Of a DNA stretch of 64,000 nt, positions 51,204 to 61,700 are shown in pieces (position 1 is the first letter of the stretch; each line of letters opens with the position of its first letter). The notes beneath the pieces were generated by a model that was not told the origin of the DNA, made no database searches, and was given only the letters and a program-made list of their open reading frames with translations. A program made the position numbers and the translations under genes. Origin of the DNA: Membranipora membranacea (lineage: Eukaryota; Bryozoa; Gymnolaemata; Cheilostomatida; Membraniporidae); the NCBI GenBank assembly GCA_914767715.1, contig OU612070.1, positions 18,340,025 to 18,404,024 of the forward strand. Reading direction: 5' to 3'.

Positions 51204-54200
51204 TTATCCATCTGAATTATATAAAGCCTTGCCTCCACTTTTATGTAATAGTTTGATATCAGAGATAGTGATATGATGCGTGACAGCTTTACACATGTCG
51301 TAGACTGTCAGAGCAGAGATAGACACAGCTGTCAAAGCTTCCATCTCTATACCTGTCACTCCTACAGTGACAGCCTCACTAAATATATCTATACTAAAAT
51401 CATCATCATTCATAACAAATTCTATCAAAACTTTTGATATAGGAATGTTATGACATAATGGAATTAAATCACTTGTTTTCTTAGCACCAATAATTCCTGC
51501 AATGCGTGCGACAGCAAGTACATCACCTTTTTGTGACTTGTTTGACTTCACTAGCTCGTAGGCAGTTTCACCTAGATTGACAGTAGCCTTAGCTCTGGCT
51601 GTTCTTACAATTGGTGTTTTAGACGAGACGTCAACCATGGTAGCCTTGCCTGCAGTGTCTGTATGAGTAAGATGTGGGGAGGTTGAAACCCAGTTATCTG
51701 AAGTAGACTTATGAGTAGCTGATATTAGAGACTGAAGAGGAGATTTTACAGACTGGCCGAATCTCTCCTGATACTGTAGCTCCCAGTAAGCCTCGTGTGG
51801 TATGTCGCCGCCGTCGTCGTTATCGCTGTTGTCATTATCTCCGTTATTACTATGATTAGAGTACTGGCGAGCATGGTAAGGTAGAGTATGAGCAGGTGGA
51901 CTGAATAGATGTGTAAATGAATCTCCGTCTGTGAAAGTAAAATGTAATGAATTTCTCAAGCCATAATATGTTAATAAAGTAATATCATCAATCTATCATT
52001 GCAACAATTTGAGGAATACACAGTTGGAAGTTGTCCCCTCATTAGCATCCGGTAGACATCTAACTGATACTGATGACATTGTCAAAACAGTATGTTGTCT
52101 TTTTGGTTATGAGCCTAACAGTTTGTTTGGAGGCCATCATGGTCTGACACAGTTGGGAACTAATGATTGCACTATACATCATCAGTAACTAGCGTCATTA
52201 ATATTTCTATTTGACTTGTGTTCTAGAGTCTAGAGGTCAATTTCCCATTTCTGGTTGGATCTGCTAATTTTTTTAGACCAGATGAGTAAATATTAGCTAA
52301 AATTTAGTCTAACTAATTAGGGGGTGACTTACAGTTAGCTTGTACAAATTACCATGACAAAATTAGAAGCCAACGATCTACATCAAACGATCTAAAGTCA
52401 CCAAACTCATATATACAAGACTTACATAGTCACCCACCGATTAGGATCATGGGCCTGTTCTTCATATTCTTTAGGTTAGTCATTCCTACAAGAGACAGTA
52501 AAGTAATAGGCATTTATTGCACATGCGAATTTCAAACCAATATCAAGCCTCTTAACTTCTACTGATTCTTCCACTTGCACCACCAAAATGATTAGGAACT
52601 GGATACAAGCCTTATTTTGTCTGCTGTACGCTACAGCTCTTTTTTGTAACCACTGTGGATCATGGTCAGGCTCTTAATAGCTTGACAACATATGAGGAAG
52701 ATTGTAACATGCAGTATTGTAGTTCCGAAGATATCTCACCAGCATGTTGTTTCTTTTTCCGCTTGACTGCAGCACCAATGATGTCTAATAACTGATCATC
52801 AGAGTAACTAGATCTCATTGCATCTCTCAATGACACCTCAGCATTACCAAATAAGCAAACCTGTGAAAACAACAAATCTAAGTGATATTTGCTTTGTATA
52901 CATAATCTAGAGAGCTGCATATATCATAAGAAATAGTTTGATCTCTCATATAGATGGGTAGAAAACAGGCGGCTCTTTGTATAACACAGCTTTCTATATA
53001 AAATAGTAACATTGTGTGAGTATGGAGCTATCCGATGGTTAAAGGTTGAGATTTGTGATCCTATGATACCTACCCAGCGCCGCAATTAAATATCTGAGCT
53101 GTAACTGGCAACCAATCTGCCATTCGGGAGGGCGCAAATCCAAAAGGCGCGTGATTCATATTCACCCTTACAGCATCCAGTTTGCGGTAATATACTTAGT
53201 TCAAAAAAATCATCAATGAACCATTTTGTTGCGACATTAAGTAGCATTGATTTACAAGAGGAGGGTGTACCTTTAGATTGCCATCAGCAGTGATTCTCAG
53301 CCTGTTACATCCACCACAGAAATGTTCACTCATAGATGTGATAAAACCTACAGTTCCTGCAAATCCTGGAACAGTGTATGACTGAAAAATAGAAATAATC
53401 GGTGAAGTGTAGGACTGATACAAATAAGCGGTAAGGTCTACGACTTAGAATATGCCAAGCGCAGTGGATGGCCGAAAGAATCCAGGAATAGTATACAACA
53501 TATTCATGAACTCGGTGAAAGAGGGAGTTCATTGCTCATATCATCATCATCATCCTCATCGATTTTTTTCCAGGTCTACCTTATCAATCAAATTCATTAT
53601 AAAATTGTTAGGAGCTTCCATAGACAAACCTTTGATGTATCACTGGGGTGATTATTGAGTCGGGAGAAATTAGGGTGTTCCTTTTTTATGACTTCTAACA
53701 TCTCATGATAACTGAACATCTTGCCCTGACTCCACTTGTTACCATCGAAGGGCATATACTCTATAAATCTCACATCTATAGGCTGTCAAATAGGAAAGGG
53801 AATATTATTTATCTTGTTTTTTTTAAAGCTGCTAGCTGAGATTTGTCCTCTCTCCATTTAGTTACTCCACACAGCATAGGAAAATAGTGTTTAAATGGCT
53901 CAAACATCATGACAAATCAACTACAGTATGTTAGAAGTTTCTTCTCATATATACAGGCCGCTCCACCAAATTAAGGTGTTAATAAGTTAGTTAGCTACAC
54001 CAAGGAGTTAGAGATTCCTTGGCTATTCACTTACATATGATAACAACATTATGGCTCTCGCGTACAAGATAAAAAATCCCATGGGAGCAAATACAAGCTG
54101 GAGCTAAGTTTAGATAGTTTGGGAATGACTCTGAGGTATTGAGGGTATCTTCACTGCCTTAACAAAATAGCAGCATGGAAACTCTGTATGAACAGTACCA

Positions 54201-56702
54201 GGTCTTGTGCTAAGTTCACAAAATTGACTATTTCATCATCATTCAGTCCCCTCATGATAACACAGTTTATTTTGACTCGTTCAAACTTTTGGTCCACAGC
54301 TGTGTGTATCCCATCCATCACATTCTGCCAACCTGAAATTGAAAATTCACAAAAACTGAACGTCCGAGTCCCCATCAAAGAATACTGACCACAGTCTTAT
54401 TACCATAACAATATAGATTGATTCGACATATCTTACATCAATTCCAAATTACACTGGATTCTGGACAAAGGGATTCATATTTCCCCCCCTCCCATCTTGT
54501 TTCATGGAAAATATGACATAGCAATCACTCAGAGGGAAGTAAATTTTGCTGAATCATAGGCCTGAAAAAAAAAGAGGCAAAATTCACCCCAAATATTTGT
54601 CTGAATCTAAACATAGCAATGATTGTGAAATATAGCAAAAAGCTTACAATCAGAATGGAATAAAACTAACAAGATTAATCAACTGCATACTAAATCTATA
54701 TAGGTCTTATATTCATACTGTTCAAGTGAATAAAACTTTGTTGTGTCCATCCGAAATTTGTGTGCATACACATCTAAGGTCAACAAACTGCGATTTTAGA
54801 ACTTCAACTAATTTAGAGGTTTGAAATCAGGGTGTGTATGTATGTGGTGTGAGAGATCTTGCAAAACTAATCACTGTGGCCAGAAAGGGCCAAAAATGTA
54901 AACAGTTTTCCAATCTGGACACTTTTATTATACAGTGTAATCAGGAGAGGAGGGAAGATAACTTACCTTTACGTCGAGTAATGAACTCAAACTTTTGAGG
55001 TTCTAATGTATCCAGAGAAATGTTGATCTGATCCAGACCTGCACCTTTCAACGCTGCTGCTTTTCTTTTTAAAGTCAGTCCATTTGTTGTCAGTCCTATC
55101 GCCTTCAGTCCAAACTCCTTCATGCCATTGAGGGCGCCTACCAACAAAAATGACATTTATATCATTATTTTATAGTGGAAATAAGAAGAGTGACAACTAA
55201 AAAAAAAAGCAGTTTTTATTAGCACATTGCAGATGAGTAAAGTGTCATAGATTCATCATACATCTGGTTAATAAATTCAGATGTTTACAATTCAACTATA
55301 GAAAAACAACAATAAAACACACCTATGATATCTATAAGGTCCTTCCTCACAAGAGGTTCACCCCCTGTCAGACGTATTTTTTCAACTCCTTGAGACACAA
55401 AGAGATTTGCCAGCTTTATAACCTCATTTGTAGAGAGTAGCCACTCCTTCTCCGTCAGAGTAACGCCATCTTCGGGCATGCAGTATTTACCTGTAATATA
55501 AGACATTTAGTCATAATGTGTTCTAGGCATAAATTGGCAACAATAACAGTACTATCACAGTAAGGTCCTGCATGAGAGGAATAACAATTTGTAGGAGGCA
55601 AAGTTTGCTTTTTTGCACACATTTCGTCGCTTACTAATATTTACTCGAAATCATTATTATTTTATTAGTTCTCACAAGAGCTAGCGAAAATTGGTGCTAG
55701 TAACTATAAACTCACCCCTAGTGCAGCTATACTAAACTCTGAATGCAGGAATTATTGTTTAATATGAATATTTGATTAGCGTAACACAAGAAAGACTCAC
55801 ATCTAAGATTGCACCGTTCAGTCAGAGATATTCTGAGGTAGTTGTGCTCTCTTTGGAAGGAATCCGTGAGGAAATGTGAGAAAGGAAGATCTATCTTTGT
55901 ATTCACCTGTCAATAAATCCATAACGCCTTTTATAGTAATTAATCACTGCTCAAGTTATTAATTTTGATTGGAGGCTATACAAGCTAGTGATTCTAACAG
56001 CCGGTCCCAAACCTGGATAAAGACAGAGGGTTCTACGTCAGGAAGGGAATCTGGTTGGTGAAGCACCTATCCTGGACCATGGCGAGAGAAAACTGATGAG
56101 TTTACAACCTGATGTTTTATATAAAGTTATTCTGGTCAGAAAATACATATGTGCATTAACTAGTTTGTCAATGCGTGACTTGCTGATCAATTGAAGATTA
56201 TCAACAAAATTACAGATAGGCCTAAATAGAATTTTTCTTATCATGGTAATGTCGTAACAACTTTGCGTAAAATATACCCAGTGTCTAAGTGTTGAGGAAT
56301 AAATTTGGAATACCAATAACAGCTGTAAAAGAATACCACATAGCCACCATTGTTACCTGAAAATTGAGATTATGACAGTGCCAATGACTTTTCAAAAATT
56401 GTGCTCTTCAGTTCCACATAGGTAACTCCTTGTCTAAAGAGTGAGGTCATGCTTCTAAAAGTGGAAAGACCCTTCCTCTCAGCCCTAGTACATGGGTAGT
56501 GACCAAGAATCAACCAATCAAGGACACGCTTTAAACATACCTTACTACTAATCAGAGACGACTCATCTTTGACTTTAGAGTTCGATCTCTCTCTCTGGTG
56601 ATAAGGGGTTGTAGTAGAGCAGTGTTTTACTGAGGATATCTGTGTTACACTCTTATTACCAAAAAGGCTCCTCAGGAATAGATGACGAGTGTGACAAGCC
56701 AT
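51204..56702 (-). CDS. MOCS1: molybdenum cofactor biosynthesis protein 1, MoaA-MoaC fusion (MOCS1A/MOCS1B)
   Basis: Ten exons read right to left: 56541-56702, 55801-55906, 55323-55490, 54967-55137, 54199-54332, 53630-53782, 53271-53381, 52740-52860, 52438-52485 and 51204-51928. All are in phase, giving 632 residues (human about 636). Seen: a basic, Ser-rich N terminus suited to mitochondrial import; the radical-SAM motif C86-x3-C90-x2-C93 with LTGGEPLVR; the C-terminal Fe-S cysteines C320, C323 and C337 (FCGGCNRLR); the KKKQHAG and NRPMILI blocks; then a MoaC domain with [37 protein letters not shown] and YDMCKAV, ending [12 protein letters not shown]. Known: the two activities convert GTP to cyclic pyranopterin monophosphate, the first step of molybdenum cofactor synthesis. 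The MOCS1A end can also be made as a separate Gly-Gly-terminated protein of 393 residues (see the donor feature). The Asp/Asn-rich linker between the halves is poorly conserved. Confidence 0.95.
52426..52440 (-). promoter_or_regulatory. MOCS1: two alternative 5' splice sites flanking a Gly-Gly-stop in MOCS1
   Basis: On the minus strand the exon reads ATCGGTGGGTGACTATGTAAGT. Using donor GTGGGT (after 52438) joins the MOCS1A part in frame to the MoaC exon. Using the stronger donor GTAAGT (after 52426), 12 nt further on, keeps GGT GGG TGA, so MOCS1A ends in MILIGG. Human MOCS1 is known to switch between these products by alternative splicing at the same place. Confidence 0.85.
53838..53905. mobile_element. 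diverged fragment of the 27921-28405 MITE arm
   Basis: GTCCTCTCTCC, then CACACAGCATAGGAAAA, match in order the MITE arm segments around GTTGTCCTCTCCTCTCC and CACGCCGCATAGGAAAA. It lies in the MOCS1 intron between exons 54199-54332 and 53630-53782. Confidence 0.6.
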
Positions 56703-58730
56703 GATCACAGACTTAGATGAACAATGTAATGCTCAACAAGAGAGTAACGGTACCAGGTACAGTAGTGTAGAGGCTAAAATTATAAATGTACTTGAGTTAA
56801 AACCAAGTCATCAGGAATGTTTGACCATATCCATAGTTTATTATTGTTGAATTCATTGCCAACAATAGTGCGTATGATGTAGGAGCAAACACAATTGGTT
56901 AAAATGCCTGCCATCTGGCACGCGAATTTTGGAAGTCCTGGGTACGAATTCCGTCGAAGTCTACTACCAGACTACTGGACTATGTTGATGCCTCAGGTGT
57001 GCTCCGACCTTATACTGAGCATAACAGGCGCTACAATATATGGCAAGATATAGGGTTCATATGTGTTGTAATGTTTTGTATGATGTCAAAGCAATCTAAC
57101 CAACATACCTCCGTTCCAGGTGCTACATGTGGTATGTCTTACATCACTCTATGCCGATAAAAAATGTTGGGGTGTGGCACAACCGCTCTGCAATATTGCT
57201 GTATGCGTTGTGGCCAGGTATTTCAGGCGGTGGTATGAGCATTGCACACCGGACCGAGGACCTAAACTACATTTAAACACGCAACATGGGCTGTGCCAAC
57301 TAACCATCTATGATGACCACTTAATCACACTGATTACTGACCATGAAGAACTGGACTTTTTTTTGTAATGAACAAATATATATAATATAACAATCATGTG
57401 ACAAGATGGTGCGGTAAATAGTTTCTCAACATCTGGTACTTAAGTCTTCTGATCAAGCATATCAAACAACTTTGGCTGGGCATTACACCACTCCACTGTC
57501 TCACTATTTGCCCCATCTTGGTCTTATCAAAGATCAGTGAACAAAAAGATCAAAACCACTTACAAGCCTCAAGAGTAGAGTAAGCCTTTTCACTTCAGCT
57601 TTCAAACCTGAAGTAACCAAGTTGGAAACTAGGTTTAGTTACAACACAGGTGTTGTTTGCAATCAAGGAGCAGTGAAATTTGCCTTGTATCTAGTATTCA
57701 AGTCTGTTTTAGAGTAACAAAGTTTCACTAACTTTGTTGCACCAATAACACCTTATTTGCTTAGTGTGCACAGGGCAAATCTTTGCAGCAAGCAGTGTGG
57801 TGTCAATGCAAACAACCATTTTAGGGGTGTGTCTTCTTATGATGGTAGATAGGTGTATGCTGTGTTCGGTTAAGCGCATGAAATTTTACAGAAAAATAGT
57901 TTACCTGTTCCGGTCCCAGTTTAAACTATAAGCTTGGTTATGACCCTTAACCTCTGTACATGACTAAGCATTATACAATATCGGTTAAATATTGGATACC
58001 GATTATATTCCAACCGTTATCGCAGACTAGTATTATTGGCAGATCCAAAGACATGTGCTTGGCACATGGTGTGAGTGAACTGAGCTGACAGCACATTGAA
58101 CAGCTGACACAAATTAGAGAACAAATGTAATGCTGCTGATCCCAATTTATCCTCAAAAGGTAACAGCAGGTGACCATACACCTTATGCAATATAAAACGG
58201 ATTGTTTTCTGTGATATAGGTACATATACATTGCTTCTGAGCTCATTATTTGGGCTGTGCAGGGAGAGAGTGTTATTTTCTTGCACTTGACTTAGTTAGT
58301 CATTTCATTCATTGCGTCTTTGTTTGAAGTTAAGATATTCACCTGACAGGTTCTATATGCAACCTTATAGATAGATATATTAAATTGTCTTCAATTCAAT
58401 GGGAAACAGTGCATATAGGAGTGCTGCTTACAGATAAGACTTTATCTATTATCTATAAATGATATCATCATCGTTGTGTGGATGTGTGCTAGAAGACTTA
58501 ACCAGCTTTGAGCAGACAGGCTCTTTGGATTAAGGCGATTCTGGCAGCAACATTGATCGGCTTAACTGTCTGATGATGTCCGACGCATGACAATCTTTCT
58601 ATATTGCAAACCGATCGAAATAGTGGTGAAACAAGGAGTTAAAGTCTTGAACTCCTTGGGTCTTTTACACATTGGTTGAATTTAGTTGAACCTGTATTGG
58701 CTATCAACATAGCTAAATATCCACAGCAGC
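56703..58730. other. intergenic region between divergent MOCS1 and CAP genes
   Basis: Upstream DNA for two divergent genes. A SINE-like segment lies at about 56895-57010. Short ORFs around 57120-57370 and 57970-58290 have no recognisable domain or splice partners. No other feature is supported. Confidence 0.6.
56895..57015 (+). mobile_element. diverged tRNA-derived SINE copy
   Basis: ATTGGTTAAAATGCC resembles a decayed box A, and CTGGGTACGAATTCC (56937-56952) a decayed box B. The 17-bp stretch CAGGTGTGCTCCGACCT at 56994-57010 is identical to one in the intronic SINE at 9402-9418, at a similar distance from box B (about 40 bp). Confidence 0.6.
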
Positions 58731-61700
58731 ATGGATACTATATTGCTCATGATGGTCACCCTTTTAACAGGTAGGTTATAACATTCAAAAAGGAACCCAT
58801 TGCGGCAAGAATATTGTGTGGCTGCGTGGTTTCATCATGAGTGCTACGCGAGTAGAGAAAGATGTCTGATAAGCTGAATTTTTTCATCGAGTGGATGAAC
58901 AGTGTTGTGACGTTTTCTGGGATCAAGGAGTAAGAGTGGCTGGAAATTATTAATAATTGAACCTGGCAGACATGAAATTGACATTAAATCTGTGAATGTT
59001 ACATTTAGTGACCGCAAAAAGAATATTTGTGCACTACATTCTACGTGTGCATAGCTAATTTTCTACTAAGTTTCAACAAATAGAAGAGGAGTTAATGTTT
59101 TGCTAATCTTGTGCTGAGTTTATTTTAGGTCTATGTTCTTAGTTAACTTATTATTTTTTGATTGAGTATTTTTTTTTTTATTTTGATTATTGACTTGAAT
59201 TTCTATGCATCACGACAAATTTTGCTACATGCTGTAAGAGGTAATGAAGAGAAACCCAATATCTGTATAATGATGATTGTACCATATTTAATCGACTACG
59301 AATATTTTAGTCTCAGCCGGTATGAAGCTCAAAACTTTATTGTAAATTACATAAATTGGGGTAAAACTCATATTTCTGCTGATTCAATCATGTGACTTAT
59401 TCCTCCCTCCTGGCTCCCCATTCGGTTTGATTGGCCTGTTCCATTTAAATAATTATTATGTATGCATATTTTCTCTTTGTTTGTAGCCCAGAATGGACAC
59501 GGGACCCAATATTCTTCTCAGGTATGTTGTGTTTTTTGACCATAGGAAAAAGTTACAATAGTCTTATCTCTGAGGGAATACGAAATACTTGGTTGATTTG
59601 CAAACCATCAACACCTGTAAAAATTTGAATAACTTGCGTGTCAGGCACATGTATGGGATAATCTAACTGACTAAATTGAACTCTACTTGCCTACCCAAGA
59701 CTTACTCATAATCGTTTGTTTATAATTTTTTTGTCTACTGTAGATAGGTAAAAAAAAACACTCACCAGCCCACAGATGGGTGTGTTTGTGTTACATTTTA
59801 ATTGTTGCTAAAACCCACAATCAACCTACTCAAAATTATATATTACTCTACCTACTCTCAGAAATGTGTGTTAGATTGCCTGCACTCAAAATTCTGTACT
59901 CAATTAATTCCGGCTACAAGTTCTCAGCACCAATGTGCATCATTCAAACACTTGTTGGTAAACAGCTGCTAATATTTTAAAAAGATTTAACATCCTTTGA
60001 AACTAAAATAGAGCTTCTGCGAAATGTTGATGGGCTAAATATATCACACAAATGGCGTTCTAAATATATCACACAAATCGCATTCATAATCATGTTGGTT
60101 ATATGTTTAGCTCTCGCCTTCGTCATCCCTGTTATTAGCTAACAGTGCTGTCTTTTTATTTTCAGCCTGTTGCTGTAATAGGAAATAATATTGTGCAGTG
60201 ATAATAATTTTATTATAAATTTATTCAATTTTTTGCAACAATTTTGTCATAACTCCCGAAATATTTACTCGTATTAGTCGGTGGTTCACCCAAGTTCTTT
60301 TACTCGGTGTCTGCCCGGCAAATATCTAACCTCCTGTTCCAATTTATGTGTAGAATTCTGTTACTTTTCCTTTTTTAGGACTGCCCGGATAAATATTACC
60401 GATTTAGTGCCACTCATACTGCGTGTATCGATAAGAAGGCCACCCCTAATGGAGCAATTGATTGGAATTGTGAGTACCTTTCTTCAAAAACCAAATTGGT
60501 ATAATCATTGTGATCATTGCGATAGCATAGCCCCCCCCTCCCGCGTCCACCCCCCAACCCCTTGCCCAAATATTGTAGAAAATAAGTGTTGGCAGGGAAA
60601 TATATTATGATTTGGAAGGATTATAACAAAATTTTACGAGTAACTAACGCAAACAGTTCCCTTAATTTGTTGCGACCTTAGAAATCTGCTCAAATATCTT
60701 TTTCAATCAAGTTGAACATTGCTTTTCCGATAATTATATTGAATTTCACAGTTGCTCAGAAAGTTCATTTATGTGTTTTAGCAATGACAGACGCCGATCG
60801 AGAACTCATAGTCAAATCTCACAATCATTTCAGGGGAGCCGTGCATCTCTATAATGGTGGAAAGAAAGCGTCTAATATGCTTAGAATCGTGAGTCAGACT
60901 GATTAGTGTCTCTGTGATACATATAGATAATTGATCAATGCTACCTCAGATCATTGAATTAATAATGTCTGAGCTATCGTGCGGGCGATCGACAAGCTAT
61001 CGACAAGCTATCGGCAAGCTATCAACAAGCTGTCGACAAGCTTATTATGTTATGTACGCAATGCTTGTAGATAGCTGATATGACCAACCCAGTAATCTTA
61101 TCAACATGGTCTCTCTCATTGTGGATAGGTGCTCTCAGATCATACAATAATCATGGGTTTCTTGGTGTTTGGAAGTTACAATCATAGCCTGACTTTATGT
61201 TTCATTTCAGTCCTACGATAGAGAGCTGGAAAACCTGGCTCAACTCTGGGCGGGAAACTGTCAGTTTGCTCATGACAAAGGCAATGACAGATATATCCCA
61301 GGTATGACCTGTTGCTCCTGTAATGGTTTTTATGTATTTTTTTATTGGGGACGTTAACCAATTTAACATATTACACATGATTTTTCAAAAAATAGACAAT
61401 AGCGTTAAAAAATCAAACCAAGTGTTAGTTGGTATTAATTGTCAAAGAAAACTTGAATTTCATTCAATCAAACTTGTTTTATAAAGGAAAATACAGTACT
61501 GGACAGAATCTAGCTCTGGGAGCAACAAACTGGGCCACTGTGTTACAGCTATGGCACTCAGAATCTAATAACTTCAACTATGATGCTCCACCAACAAATG
61601 GGAAAACTGTGGGTAAGTTGTGGGATAGGCTTATGTTAGTTTGTTGTCCCATCTTGTTTACATTTGAGGACAAAAACTTCGTTATGAGCCACTTTTCCAC

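Noticed and set aside
56706-56708. Start of MOCS1 two codons upstream of the chosen ATG
   Set aside because: The codon there is GTG, not ATG. The first true ATG in frame is at 56700-56702 (minus strand), giving [10 protein letters not shown].
57120-57368. 82-codon plus-strand ORF between MOCS1 and the CAP gene
   Set aside because: No recognisable motif, no splice partners, and it lies next to a decayed SINE copy.
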